The notes: generated by a model not told the origin, from the letters alone. A DNA stretch of 64,000 nt from CAUZWH01 sp965247665 (GCA_965247665.1 CBDFHH010000001.1:178490-242489), one strand, 5' to 3'. Shown: positions 26,612-36,457, numbered from the stretch's first letter. A program made the numbers and translations.

Positions 26612-28729
26612 ATGCGTGTCACCACAATTCTGAAGTGGTTCGGGTTGTTGATCGTGGCCTTGGTCGTGGTTGCGGTCGCAATCCTCTATTCGATCGACGT
26701 CAACAGCTATCGCGACGAAATCACAGCGGAGTTCAAAAAGGCGACCGGGCGCGATCTCACGATCGGCGGCGAGATAGACTTGTCGATTTCGTTGAGCCCT
26801 GCTGTCGTCGTTGAAGAGGTCGCGATCGCCAATGCCGAATGGGGATCGCGTTCACAGATGGTCACGCTCAAGCGCGCGGAGGCGCAGGTCGAGCTGATCC
26901 CGATCATCACCGGTGACATTCGCGTCACCAAGCTGATCCTCGTCGAGCCCGACATCCTGTTCGAGACCAACGCCGATGGCGTTCCCAACTGGCAATTCGC
27001 GCCGCCGGCGAGCGACAAGCCGGCGCCGAGCACCGCCGCCGGCGAGGCGAAGCCATCGAAAAGCGACGCCGCTGAAGAGGCCGAAGCGCCGAAAATCCCG
27101 ATTTTCGACCACGTCGAAATTCGCCAGGGCAGCTTGACTTACAGGAATGGGCAAACCGGCGAAAAAATGCAACTCGACCTCACCGAGGTCGTTGCCAAGG
27201 CACAATCCTTCACCGCGCCGTTGACGATCGACGCGCGCGGCGCCTGGAACCAAGCCCCGTTTTCGGTTTCGGGATCGATCGAGTCGCTGCCGAGTCTGGG
27301 TTCGGGGCGACCCTTCAAACTCGTCGTTGAGGCCGAGGCGTTCGGGTTCAACGCCAAGGTCGCGGGAGCGATTACCGAGCCCGGCAAGCGCGCCGGTTTG
27401 GACCTGCAGGTCGTGATCGGCGGCGCCAACCTCTCTTCGCTGGCGCCGATCGCCGGGCCGGGGCTGCCGAAGCTCGGGCCGATCAACTTGAATGCGAACG
27501 TCAGGGGCGGGGTCGAATCGCTGCAGATCGACAACATCAAACTTGCCCTGGCAACCAGCGATCTCTTCGGGAACGCCGCGATATCGCAGAATGGCTTGCG
27601 GCCGCGTATTACCGGCACGCTCGCGGCAACCAAGATCGATCTGACCGCGCTACTGCCCAAACCCTCCGCGAGCGCCGGTTCAGCCGGCGCCGCCAACAAC
27701 GTAGCTTCCGCGGCGGCGAGGCCGGGTCGTGTCTTTCCCAGCGATCCGCTTCCCCTGGCCGGACTCACGGCGGTCGACCTCGATCTGAACCTCGACATCG
27801 GTCACCTCATCACCCCGTGGTTTGCGGTCGACGCGGTCAAGGCGGGCGTCAAGCTCGACGGCGGCGCGCTGAAGGTAAAACCGTTGTCGGCGTCGGTGGC
27901 CGCCAGTCAAATCGACGGCGAGCTGGACTTCGATGCGAGTCGCGCGACGGCATCGCTTGAACTCGCGATCCATGCCCCGGACCTCGATCTCGGCGGCCTG
28001 TTGAAGCAGGCCGGCGTAACCGATCTGTTCGAGGGCAGAGCGAAGCTTAGTGCCGACCTCGCCGGCAACGGCCGGTCGGTCGCGGCCCTGATGGCCGGCC
28101 TTAGCGGAGAAATTAAGCTTCTCGCTGAAGACGGGCGCCTGAAAACACAGGTTTTCGATGCCGCGATCGGCGGCGCAAGCGCTGTTCTCGGCACGCTTTT
28201 CTCCGGCAGGAAACAGTGGACGGTGGTCAACTGCCTGGCCAGCTCGATCGACATCAAGAACGGGTTTGCGACCAGCCGGGCGACCCTGATCGACACCGAG
28301 TACGCGACCGTCATCGTCGAAGGGAGCGTTAATCTCGCCTCCGAAGCTCTCGACCTGATCGTCGAACCGCGCGCCAAATCGGCGACCCTGAACGTCGCCG
28401 TTCCGGTGCACGTCAAGGGCACGCTGGCCGAGCCTTCGTTCGAGCCGGATGCCGGCGCCGGGCTAAGAAAGCTCGGCGGCCTACTGGGGATCGCCCTGTT
28501 CCCGCCGGCCGCCATTGCCTTTCTTGGCGAACTCGGCAGCGCCGACAATGAGTGCGTCAAGATCGCAACTCCCAAGCAAGGCGCCGGGGCGGCGCCGGGT
28601 TCCGAAACGGGGACCGCGTTGCCGACCTCGCCGAAGGAAGCGATCGAGAAGGTGAAAGAAGGCGCCGAAGGACTCGTCAAGGGCGTCACCAGCGGCCTGA
28701 AGAGCCTCCTCGGCGGTAAGAAGAACTAG
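26612..28729 (+). CDS. AsmA family protein
   Basis: 705 residues. N-terminal membrane anchor (WFGLLIVALVVVAVAILYSI) followed by the AsmA opening VNSYRDEITAEFKKATGRDLTIGGEIDLSISLSP... and long beta-rich repeats. The C-terminal AsmA core includes GLSGEIKLLAEDGRL and the closing RAKSATLNVAVPVHVKGTLAEPSFEPD. AsmA proteins bridge the periplasm and influence phospholipid/outer-membrane assembly. ATG 26612 has GAGGA 8 bases upstream; ATG 26582 is weaker. The Ala/Lys-rich stretch near residues 140-160 and the C-terminal tail are low complexity. Confidence 0.9.
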   Translation: MRVTTILKWFGLLIVALVVVAVAILYSIDVNSYRDEITAEFKKATGRDLTIGGEIDLSISLSPAVVVEEVAIANAEWGSRSQMVTLKRAEAQVELIPIITGDIRVTKLILVEPDILFETNADGVPNWQFAPPASDKPAPSTAAGEAKPSKSDAAEEAEAPKIPIFDHVEIRQGSLTYRNGQTGEKMQLDLTEVVAKAQSFTAPLTIDARGAWNQAPFSVSGSIESLPSLGSGRPFKLVVEAEAFGFNAKVAGAITEPGKRAGLDLQVVIGGANLSSLAPIAGPGLPKLGPINLNANVRGGVESLQIDNIKLALATSDLFGNAAISQNGLRPRITGTLAATKIDLTALLPKPSASAGSAGAANNVASAAARPGRVFPSDPLPLAGLTAVDLDLNLDIGHLITPWFAVDAVKAGVKLDGGALKVKPLSASVAASQIDGELDFDASRATASLELAIHAPDLDLGGLLKQAGVTDLFEGRAKLSADLAGNGRSVAALMAGLSGEIKLLAEDGRLKTQVFDAAIGGASAVLGTLFSGRKQWTVVNCLASSIDIKNGFATSRATLIDTEYATVIVEGSVNLASEALDLIVEPRAKSATLNVAVPVHVKGTLAEPSFEPDAGAGLRKLGGLLGIALFPPAAIAFLGELGSADNECVKIATPKQGAGAAPGSETGTALPTSPKEAIEKVKEGAEGLVKGVTSGLKSLLGGKKN

Positions 28730-28741
28730 ACGCGCTGCGTC

Positions 28742-29731
28742 CTACGGTTGGGCCTCGAGGATCGCCGCCAGGTTCCCGCCCAGTATCGCATCGGCAATCT
28801 CCGGGTCGCGGGATCTGACCGTGGACACCGCCATGGCGCCGACGGGATCGGCAATCTCAAAGGGTTCGTCGGAACCGTAAACCACGCGGTCGGCGCCGAC
28901 CGTGTCGATCAGGAAGTTGAGCATTTCCGGCGCGCCGACCGCGGTATCGAAGAAGAGCTGATCATAGTAGGTGCTGGGCGGCCGGGAGATATTCTTGTGG
29001 CAGTCGGGATTTCGTTCGTATTTGGGGGCGTGATAGCCGAGGTCGATGCGCCCGCGCATGAACACCAAGTTACCGCCGCCATGGGCCAACGCGAGATGGA
29101 GGCGAGGATGCCGCTCGAAGACGCCGCCGTAGATCATGCGAGTTACCGCGAGCGTGGTTTCGTTGGGCCAAGCCAACACGGTGTTGAGCGTGTAGTCGCC
29201 CCAGCGGTCGAGCTTGTCAGCCGTGGTCGGGTGCATGAACGCGATCAGCCCATGCCGCTCGATGCAGCCATACAGGGGGTCCAGGGACGGGTCGTCGAGG
29301 GGGCGGTCACCGCCGTAGGTGCCGATCTGCACACCGACGAAACCGTGCTCTTCGAGGGCTCGTTCAAGTTCGTCGACGGCCTTTTCGGGTTCGCCGAGAC
29401 ACAGCGTCGCGAGACCCTTGAAGCGCCCGTCGGATTGGGCAACCGAGTCGGCCGTGCTCTGGTTGAGGCGGCGTGCCCATTCAACGTCGGCGGCCGCACC
29501 GGGCCACGAGATCAAGGTGGGGACCGGCGACACGAGCTGGGTATCGACGCCGCGCATGGCAAGGCCGGCCACGCGGTCCTCGAGGTGATAGATCGGCGGG
29601 TCGAAGGGACCATAGCCGGGGACGAAATAGGTGTCGTTGTCGTCCATCAGCTCGATGCCGAGGGTTTTGTTGCGGGCGAGCTCGGCCATGAATTCCTGGC
29701 TGAGGACGTGGGCGTGGACGTCGACAATCAT
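28742..29731 (-). CDS. ACMSD-like amidohydrolase/decarboxylase
   Basis: 329 residues, amidohydrolase-2 family (2-amino-3-carboxymuconate-6-semialdehyde decarboxylase type). Metal ligands: HAH in IVDVHAHVLS, His in FMHPTT, His in LALAHGGGN, Asp in VYGSDEPF. These enzymes mostly decarboxylate or hydrate ring-cleavage and related acids. GAGGAG site upstream of ATG 29731. Convergent with AsmA and divergent from the LivJ-like gene at 30034. Confidence 0.87.
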   Translation of the reverse strand: MIVDVHAHVLSQEFMAELARNKTLGIELMDDNDTYFVPGYGPFDPPIYHLEDRVAGLAMRGVDTQLVSPVPTLISWPGAAADVEWARRLNQSTADSVAQSDGRFKGLATLCLGEPEKAVDELERALEEHGFVGVQIGTYGGDRPLDDPSLDPLYGCIERHGLIAFMHPTTADKLDRWGDYTLNTVLAWPNETTLAVTRMIYGGVFERHPRLHLALAHGGGNLVFMRGRIDLGYHAPKYERNPDCHKNISRPPSTYYDQLFFDTAVGAPEMLNFLIDTVGADRVVYGSDEPFEIADPVGAMAVSTVRSRDPEIADAILGGNLAAILEAQP

Positions 29732-30033
29732 CGCCGCGAACTCCTCATCGTGACCAAAGGAGCGTAGGCCACGCGCTCCTCTATGCCCAGCCCGTGCGCA
29801 ATCAACCCGGCGCAGACGATTCGTTCGCTTTTACAATCGACGCTCGCCGAGTAGGACATCCGTCGATCTGCTGGCGACACCGTCGGATCATGCGTTTTTT
29901 CCAACCCAACCTTGAGATTGACACGGATATAAGCAAAATACCGCCACTGGGAGGCGCCGGCTGATCTCCGAATGGAGGTGCAGACAGCTTGTGCCAACAG
30001 AATTGCACACCCTTTGGAGTTAGGGAGGTCAAG

Positions 30034-31212
30034 ATGTCCAAATCGCTAACCGCGATTACCGCGCTGGCCGGTGCCATCGCGATGCTGGGCGCGGTCGCGC
30101 AAGCAGCCGACGTGAAAATCGGCTATTCGCTGGGCCGAACCGGGATTCTGGCGGCCGGCGTTCCGGTGCAGGATCAATCGTACATCCTGTGGCGAGAGCA
30201 AGTGAACGCACGCGGCGGTCTCAATATCGGCGGCATGGAGAAACGCAAGATAGGCGAGTTTATTTCGTACGACGACCAATCCGACGCCGGTAAGATCCCT
30301 CAGATCTACGAGAAGCTGATTAGCGACGACGAGGTCGATCTACTGCTGGCGCCGTATGCGACCTATCTTCACGTCGCGATCACCGGCGTGATTGAGAAGA
30401 ACCGCTTTCCGCTGGTTGGCAACACCGCTTCGTCGGTGTTGGTTCGTGATCTCAATGCGCGCTACATGTTCTTCACCGAAAAGCTGCCCGACGACTATTC
30501 GGCCGTGCTCGTGAATTTCATGCAGTCGCAGAACTTTAAACGGGCCGCGCTGTTTACGCTACAACTGTCGTTCAACCTGGAGATGAAGAAGTTCACCAAG
30601 CCGTTGCTCGAAAAGGCCGGGATTGAACTCGTCATCGACCAGGAATATCCGCCGGACATCAAGGACTTTACGTCGATCGTCAACGCCGTCAAGCAGGCCA
30701 GTGTCGACGCCGTGATCGGCTACACCTATCCGGCCGACTCGATCATGTATATGGACAGGGCGCGCGAGCTCAACGTGACGTCGCCGATGCAATTCCTGCT
30801 GATCGGCCCATCGATCCCGTTCTTCGCCGGAAAATACGGCAAGAACCTCGAAGGCCTGGTCTCGGTTGGCCACTGGACAAAGGACGCCAAGTTTACCGGC
30901 GCGCGCGAATTCCATGACGCCTACCTCGAGCGCTGGAACGAGAAGCCCGACAATCTCGACAGCGTGATCGCCTATGTGAGCGTGCAGATCCTCGAAGAAG
31001 CGGTCGCCAAGGCGGGTCTCGACAGGGAGAAGCTTCGCGATGCCATCGCGGGCGGCAGCTTCGACACCATCATGGGACCGGTCGAATACGAGAACAACAA
31101 CAACGCGATCACGTCGGCTGGCTTGCTCCAGTACCAGGGCGACGATAACCAGATCATTTGGCCGCCGGAGATCGCCACGGCCAAATTCATCAAAAAGCCT
31201 GCTTGGCAGTAG
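30034..31212 (+). CDS. LivJ-like substrate-binding protein, paralogue A
   Basis: 392 residues. Signal peptide (ITALAGAIAMLGAVAQAA-D) and type I periplasmic-binding fold: IGYSLGRTGILAAGVPV, VNARGGLNIGG, SDDEVDLLLAPYATYLH. GGGAGG site before ATG 30034. Not adjacent to a permease, so it may feed the Liv-type transporter at 17834-21253 or one elsewhere. Paralogue B (31335) is strongly similar and has its own terminator. Confidence 0.9.
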   Translation: MSKSLTAITALAGAIAMLGAVAQAADVKIGYSLGRTGILAAGVPVQDQSYILWREQVNARGGLNIGGMEKRKIGEFISYDDQSDAGKIPQIYEKLISDDEVDLLLAPYATYLHVAITGVIEKNRFPLVGNTASSVLVRDLNARYMFFTEKLPDDYSAVLVNFMQSQNFKRAALFTLQLSFNLEMKKFTKPLLEKAGIELVIDQEYPPDIKDFTSIVNAVKQASVDAVIGYTYPADSIMYMDRARELNVTSPMQFLLIGPSIPFFAGKYGKNLEGLVSVGHWTKDAKFTGAREFHDAYLERWNEKPDNLDSVIAYVSVQILEEAVAKAGLDREKLRDAIAGGSFDTIMGPVEYENNNNAITSAGLLQYQGDDNQIIWPPEIATAKFIKKPAWQ

Positions 31213-31233
31213 GCTGTAGCGCAGTTGGATTTC

Positions 31234-31263
31234 GCGGCCGACCTTCGGGTCGGCCGCTTTTTT
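31234..31263 (+). terminator. Rho-independent terminator
   Basis: Perfect 10-bp stem GCGGCCGACC / GGTCGGCCGC with TTCG loop (31234-31257) and six T. Separates paralogue A from B. Confidence 0.92.
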
Positions 31264-31290
31264 GTGATCCATCGTATAAATCGCTACATT
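31262..31290 (+). promoter_or_regulatory. Candidate promoter for LivJ-like paralogue B
   Basis: TTGTGA at 31262-31267 and TACATT at 31285-31290 with a 17-base spacer, 44 bases before the ATG at 31335 and directly after the previous terminator. Pattern match only. Confidence 0.35.
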
Positions 31291-31334
31291 GAGCAAGCGT
31301 TCGCAACAACGGCGCAGATACCAGGGAGGAGAGC

Positions 31335-32522
31335 ATGGTCAATCGACTGCTGACAGCCCTCGCAGCAATGGCCGCGTTGGGTTTGCTAACAACGGCTCAT
31401 GCCGCCGACCCCGTTCGCATCGGTTATTCGATCGGAAAGACCGGGATCCTGGCGGGCGCCTGCCCGGTCCAGAAGGAAGCCTATGAGCTCTGGAGGGATC
31501 AGGTAAACGCCCGCGGCGGGCTTGATATCGGCGGCAAAGAGAAGCGGATGATCGAATTCGTCGAGTACGACGACCAGTCCGACGCGTCGAAGGCGGTTCA
31601 GATATACGACAAGCTGATTACCGACGACGAAGTCGATCTTCTGTTGGCGCCGTGCGCGACCTACATCCACGTGGCCATCGTGCCGGTGCTCGAACGCAAC
31701 GGGTTCCCGGTGGTCGGCAACACCTCGATCTCGGCGATGGTCAGGGACCTGAACGCGAAGAACATGTTCTTCGTCTATCCGCTGCCGGATCAGATGAGCG
31801 CGTCGCTCGCCGAACTGCTGAAATCACAGGGTGTGAAGACCGTGGCGATGACGGCGCTGCAATTGACGTTCTCATTGGAAGCGAAAAAGTTCCTCCTTCC
31901 GGAGCTCGAAAAACGGGGCATCGAAGTCATTTTCGATCAGGAATACCCGCCCGACCTCAAGGACATGACCACGATCATTGCCGGTATGAAGCGGGCCAAT
32001 CCCGACGCGGTTCTGGCGTTGACCTACCCGGCCGATTCGCTTCTGTACATGACTTCGGCACGCGAGCAGGCCCTCAATCCCGACTTCCAGCTCGTGATTC
32101 TGGGGCCCTCGCACCCGTTCTTTCTCGACAGGTTCGGCGAGAACGCGGAGGGCATCATTTCGCTGGGTATGTACAACCACAACAATGAGAAGTGGCCGCG
32201 CGCCAAGCCGTTCTACGATGCGCACGTGAAAAAGTTCGGCAAGCCGCCGGATGTTGTCGACACGGTGGTCGGCTACGCCTCCGTCGAGATCCTCGAGCAA
32301 GCCGTTGCCGAGGCGGGGCTCGACCGTGACAAGCTGCGCGAAGCGCTGAGCACGATGCGGTTTGAGACTATCCTTGGCCCGGCCAAGTTCGACGACACCA
32401 ACAACAATGTGCTGCTGCCCGCTGGTTGGGTGCAGGTTCAAAACGGCGTGAACGAGGTGATTTGGCCGCCTGAGATCGCAACGTCGAAGTTCCAGCCCAA
32501 GCCGAACTGGCAGATGAACTAA
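31335..32522 (+). CDS. LivJ-like substrate-binding protein, paralogue B
   Basis: 395 residues. Signal peptide (LTALAAMAALGLLTTAHAA-D) and the same fold and landmarks as paralogue A (IGYSIGKTGILAG, VNARGGLDIGGKEKRM, DDEVDLLLAPCATYIH, YPPDLKDMTT, IWPPEIATSKF). GGGAGGAG site. One difference is an extra Cys pair (GACPVQ and APCATY), which could form a disulfide in the periplasm; paralogue A has Gly-Val and Tyr instead. Separate transcription from A suggests a different regulation or ligand. Confidence 0.9.
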   Translation: MVNRLLTALAAMAALGLLTTAHAADPVRIGYSIGKTGILAGACPVQKEAYELWRDQVNARGGLDIGGKEKRMIEFVEYDDQSDASKAVQIYDKLITDDEVDLLLAPCATYIHVAIVPVLERNGFPVVGNTSISAMVRDLNAKNMFFVYPLPDQMSASLAELLKSQGVKTVAMTALQLTFSLEAKKFLLPELEKRGIEVIFDQEYPPDLKDMTTIIAGMKRANPDAVLALTYPADSLLYMTSAREQALNPDFQLVILGPSHPFFLDRFGENAEGIISLGMYNHNNEKWPRAKPFYDAHVKKFGKPPDVVDTVVGYASVEILEQAVAEAGLDRDKLREALSTMRFETILGPAKFDDTNNNVLLPAGWVQVQNGVNEVIWPPEIATSKFQPKPNWQMN

Positions 32523-32541
32523 CGTTTTCCCTTCGCCCGAC

Positions 32542-32578
32542 AAAGGACCGGCCGCTCCTCGAGCGGTCGGTCCTTTTT
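32542..32578 (+). terminator. Rho-independent terminator
   Basis: 16-bp stem (AAAGGACCGGCCGCTC with GAGCGGTCGGTCCTTT, one G-T wobble) with a 3-base loop, then T-rich. Ends paralogue B. Confidence 0.92.
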
Positions 32579-32651
32579 CTTTGCTCTGGTGCCGCTACCG
32601 TCGAGCATGCGGCCGTGGTAGCGTGTTGACCATAACCGGAAGAGCAAACCA

Positions 32652-33830
32652 ATGGAAACAGCCATGAGCGGATTGAAATATGTGGTGTCCGCCGACTCCC
32701 ACATCATGGAGCCGTTTGACCTGTGGACCCGGACCCTGGGAGACAAGCACGGTGAAAAACTGCCGCAGGTCGTCGACGAATACCGCGGCGAGAAGACCAA
32801 GTTCTATTTCACGGGCTTCGAGTACATCAAAATCGGCGACTTCGAGCCGGTCAATACGGCGGACTCGCAAGCCGGATCGAAGTCTCTGGAGGAAGAGCTG
32901 CTGGCCAAGGTCGATCGCACCAACGAGGATCCCGATCTGCGCCTTGAGCTGATGGACCATGACGGGGTTTCGGCCGAGATCGTCAACCCCACCTATTTGC
33001 TCTACACGCTGCGCACGCCGAACGTCGAGTTGGTGAAGGATTGCTGTGCGGTCTACAACGACTACATCGCGGACTATGTAAGCGCGAACCCGCAAAGGAT
33101 GCTGGGCACGTCCATGATCGACATGGAGGACGTCGATTGGGCGGTCAGTGAACTCGAACGGACGCGCGAAAAAAACCTGCGCACGACGATCATCAACACC
33201 GACGTGCGTGACGGCATGCCGCCCTATCGCGACAAGGCCTACGATCGGTTTTGGGCAGCGGCGCAGGATCTCGAAGTGCCGGTCACCCTCCATATTATCA
33301 CCGGCAAGGAGCAGGATCCCTACACGCTGCAGGGTCCGGAGGAGCGCCAGATCATTGCCCAGACTCTGATCCGGGTGCTGTCCGACGTCGGGCCGGTGCT
33401 GGCCAACGAGTTCATCTTCGGTGGCATCTTCGATCGTTTCCCGAAGCTGCAGATCATACTCGGCGAGTACGAGATCTCGTGGCTGCCCTGGTATATGTTC
33501 CGTTGCCGCCAGCTCGAAGGCGCGCTTGGCCAGTCGATGGACATGGTGCCGCCCAAGCGTTCCGTCGACGAGGTGATGTACAACAATGTCTGGCATGGCG
33601 TGGTCGACGACGAGTATTTCGATCGGGCCTACGATATCGCCGGCCCGAAACGCATCATGTGGGGATCCGATTTTCCGCATCCACGGAATACCTTTCCCAA
33701 TACCCACGCCGTTCTCGATCGCGTGTTCGCGAACGTACCGGAAGAGGTGAAAATCGACGTTGCCGGGATGAATTGCGCTCGGCTGTTTGATCTCGAGGTA
33801 CCGGCGGACACCGCCGTCGCGGCGGAATAG
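32652..33830 (+). CDS. Amidohydrolase-2 family protein
   Basis: 392 residues. ACMSD-like TIM barrel: SADSHIMEP at the first strand (HxxE/H variant), VTLHIITGK, LQIILGEYEISW and GSDFPHP with the catalytic Asp. The first metal motif is D-S-H-I-M-E instead of HxH, as in many family members, so metal binding may differ. Probably a decarboxylase/hydrolase. ATG 32652 with GGAAGAG 7 bases upstream; ATG 32673 is possible. It is not closely related to the amidohydrolase at 28742. Confidence 0.87.
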   Translation: METAMSGLKYVVSADSHIMEPFDLWTRTLGDKHGEKLPQVVDEYRGEKTKFYFTGFEYIKIGDFEPVNTADSQAGSKSLEEELLAKVDRTNEDPDLRLELMDHDGVSAEIVNPTYLLYTLRTPNVELVKDCCAVYNDYIADYVSANPQRMLGTSMIDMEDVDWAVSELERTREKNLRTTIINTDVRDGMPPYRDKAYDRFWAAAQDLEVPVTLHIITGKEQDPYTLQGPEERQIIAQTLIRVLSDVGPVLANEFIFGGIFDRFPKLQIILGEYEISWLPWYMFRCRQLEGALGQSMDMVPPKRSVDEVMYNNVWHGVVDDEYFDRAYDIAGPKRIMWGSDFPHPRNTFPNTHAVLDRVFANVPEEVKIDVAGMNCARLFDLEVPADTAVAAE

Positions 33831-33902
33831 CCGGCACAATCGTCGCCGGACTGCGAAAGCAAACCCCGGGCATCGCCCGCGGCTTGCCCCGCTTGCGCCG
33901 AG

Positions 33903-35081
33903 CTACGTGACCGGCAGCAACGCGTAGGCGGGATCGGTCGCCGGGATCGGCGCTGCGGGGAGGCCAAGCTCGGCGCGCACGATGTTGGCGCCACGGACGA
34001 TCGACACCATTTTGTAGAACGCGTGGGCGCGGCTCATGCCGTCACGGCCAAAACCGCAATCCGTGCTCAGCACCAAGCGCTCCGGCTCGACATGCTCGAG
34101 CGCCTTGCGAATCAGAGCCGCGACCTCGTCTGGCCGTTCCACCTGCAGGCGGCGGTGGTTGACGACCCCGATGCATATCTTCTTATCCCTACTGACCAGC
34201 TTGCTGATAGCTTCGAGGTCCATGCCGCGGTTCTCGGCCGCCTCGAACGTCAGTACGTCGACGTCGAGCCGATCGAGATAGGGGAGCGCGCGCGCATAGC
34301 TGAGGTCGGCGTGCTCGACGCGCTGGGCATAGGGGCTGCCCCAGCAGGTATGACACCAGACCTCGGTCTTGTCGCGCAGTCCCTTGATCTCTCGGTTGAA
34401 CGCCTCGACGTAGAATTCCGGCGTCAGAATGGGGTCGTTGACGATCCCGACGCGCCCATGGATCGCCGGTTCCTCGACCTGAATGACAGGGCAGCCGGCA
34501 TCGGCCAGATCGTGGTATTCGGCGTTCAAGGCGACGGAGATGTCCGTGATGAGATCACGGCGGTCGTCGTAGTGCCGGTTGTCGATCATCCCTTCAACCA
34601 GCCCGCCCGAGATGCCGCCGAGCTTGACCGGCTTGGTGGTGAGCCCCTGTGCTGCCTTCCACACTTTGTCGTATTCGAGGGGACCGCGTCCCACTTTGCC
34701 GTTAGCGTAGGGCGGCAGTCGCGTCTCGATGACCTCGTACATGATGTCGCCGGGGCGTTTGTCGCGGGCGGCTGCGGTCGAGTGGTGGCTGATGTGCGGG
34801 TGCGAGCATCCCTGTAACCGCTCGAGCACGTACGCGAACCAGCTGCGCCCCGCAACGTCGTTGTCGAAACGCGCGTCGCCATCGACGAGAATATCGAGGC
34901 CGGCACGGTTCTGGTCGGTGATGTAGGTCTTGACGGTATCTAGGTATTGCTCACGGTAGGCGCGATCGGCCATCGCCACAGAGAAGGGGCGCCCGTCGAG
35001 GTCGACGGTGTACCAGGTCGGCCGCGGTAGCGAGCCGGTTACGGTGGTCGCAAGCGGCTTGTCCTTGGTCGCGACGAACAT
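33903..35081 (-). CDS. MetE C-terminal-like methyltransferase, paralogue 1
   Basis: 392 residues, corresponding only to the catalytic C-terminal half of cobalamin-independent methionine synthase (UROD/MetE-like barrel). Zinc ligands line up with MetE: H244 and C246 in WCHTCWG, E280 in LTFEA, C342 in STDCGFG. The opening TTVTGSLPRP is the MetE-family substrate loop. Such core-MetE proteins move a methyl group to a thiol, using donors other than polyglutamyl methyl-tetrahydrofolate. Starts 14 bases after the stop of paralogue 2. Given the surroundings, the methyl donor could be a methylated amine or its corrinoid partner; no corrinoid protein is present here. Confidence 0.82.
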   Translation of the reverse strand: MFVATKDKPLATTVTGSLPRPTWYTVDLDGRPFSVAMADRAYREQYLDTVKTYITDQNRAGLDILVDGDARFDNDVAGRSWFAYVLERLQGCSHPHISHHSTAAARDKRPGDIMYEVIETRLPPYANGKVGRGPLEYDKVWKAAQGLTTKPVKLGGISGGLVEGMIDNRHYDDRRDLITDISVALNAEYHDLADAGCPVIQVEEPAIHGRVGIVNDPILTPEFYVEAFNREIKGLRDKTEVWCHTCWGSPYAQRVEHADLSYARALPYLDRLDVDVLTFEAAENRGMDLEAISKLVSRDKKICIGVVNHRRLQVERPDEVAALIRKALEHVEPERLVLSTDCGFGRDGMSRAHAFYKMVSIVRGANIVRAELGLPAAPIPATDPAYALLPVT

Positions 35082-35095
35082 TGCGGGTGAGTGGC

Positions 35096-36277
35096 CTAGC
35101 TGCCGATTGGGAGCAGCGCGAACCTCGGGTCGGCGCCCAGGATCGGTTCCTCGTCATACCCAAGTTCTCTACGGATGATGTTCGCACCCTGGGCAATCGA
35201 CACCATCTTGTAGTGGGCATGCGCCCGGCTCATGCCCTGGCGTCCAAAGCCGCAATCGGTGCTCAGGATCAGACGCTCCGGTTCAATCCATTTCATCGCC
35301 TTGCGCACGAGATCGGCGACCTCCTCGGGCCGCTCAACCTGCAGCGAGCGATGGCTGCAGACGCCAATGGCGATTCTCTTGTCCTTGTCGACTCCCTTGC
35401 CGATGATCTCGAAGTCGGCGCCCTCGTGCTCCTTGCCTTCAAAGGTCAACACGTCGACATCGAGCTCGTTGAGATACGGCAGCGAAGCCTGGTAGCTGAT
35501 GTGCTGATGTTCGACGCGCTGTGCCCAGGGGCTGCCCCAACAGGTGTGGCACCAGACTTCGGACTTGCCGCGCAGCCCCTTGACCTCGCGGTTGAAGGCT
35601 TCGACATAGAATTTGGGTGTGAGGATCGGATCTTCAACGATACCGGCGGTTTCATGGATGCAGGGTTCCTCGACCTGGATAACCGGACAACCGGCGTCGG
35701 CGAGATCGTGATATTCCGCGTTGAACGCGTCGGACAAATCCATCACCAGTTCGCGACGATCGGTGTAGTGCTCGTTGTTGATGATCGCCTCTATGATCTG
35801 CGCCGAGATGCCGCCGAATTTGACCGGCTTGTCGGTCAAACCCTGGGCGGTCTTCCACACCTTGTCGTACTCCAGAGGACCGCGATCTACCTTGTCGATC
35901 ACCCTCGGTGGCAATCGGGTTTCCATCACCTCGTACATGATGTCGCCCGGCATTTTGTCGCGGTTCGAGGCGATCAGCGCGTTGCTCATTTCCGGGTCGC
36001 CGAGGCCCTTGATGCGCTCGAAGGCGTAGGCGAACCAGCCGCGGCCGGCGATGTCGTCGTCGAAGCGCGAGTCGCCGTCGACCAGCAAATCCATACCTGC
36101 GCGGGACTGGTCGATGAAATGCGCGGCCAGTGTGTCGAGATATTGCTCGCGATAAACCCGATCGGCCATCGCTACCGAGAAAGCGCGGCGGTCGAGATTG
36201 GCGGTGAACCAGCTCGGCCGCGGCAGGCCACCGGTTGTCGTTGTGAGCAGCGGTTTGTCCTTGCTGACCGTGAGCAT
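35096..36277 (-). CDS. MetE C-terminal-like methyltransferase, paralogue 2
   Basis: 393 residues, colinear paralogue of the downstream gene with the same zinc set (WCHTCWG, LTFEG, STDCGFG) and the same TTTTGGLPRP opening. ATG 36277 has GGGAAGA upstream. First gene of a two-gene operon. The pair could be a heterodimer or two substrate-specific methyltransferases. Confidence 0.82.
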   Translation of the reverse strand: MLTVSKDKPLLTTTTGGLPRPSWFTANLDRRAFSVAMADRVYREQYLDTLAAHFIDQSRAGMDLLVDGDSRFDDDIAGRGWFAYAFERIKGLGDPEMSNALIASNRDKMPGDIMYEVMETRLPPRVIDKVDRGPLEYDKVWKTAQGLTDKPVKFGGISAQIIEAIINNEHYTDRRELVMDLSDAFNAEYHDLADAGCPVIQVEEPCIHETAGIVEDPILTPKFYVEAFNREVKGLRGKSEVWCHTCWGSPWAQRVEHQHISYQASLPYLNELDVDVLTFEGKEHEGADFEIIGKGVDKDKRIAIGVCSHRSLQVERPEEVADLVRKAMKWIEPERLILSTDCGFGRQGMSRAHAHYKMVSIAQGANIIRRELGYDEEPILGADPRFALLPIGS

Positions 36278-36444
36278 TGAGATCTTCCCGATTGTGTTTG
36301 GCGGCGCGTCCGTCCGGGCCGGAGCAGATCATTCGCTCTCCGCGACTGTCAAGCGACGCCAGGCGCGGCAACGTCGACCTCGCGACGGTGCCGACCAATG
36401 CGGTTGGGGCGAGAGATGACCGTTAGACCGGGTTTGAAATGCTC

Positions 36445-36457
36445 TAATATCGGCCCA
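36445..36457 (+). promoter_or_regulatory. Candidate -10 element, leaderless start
   Basis: TAATAT at 36445-36450, 7 bases before the ATG at 36457, with a weak TTAGAC 16 bases further up (36423-36428). No ribosome-binding site precedes the ATG. Together this suggests a leaderless message for the ligase gene. Confidence 0.3.
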
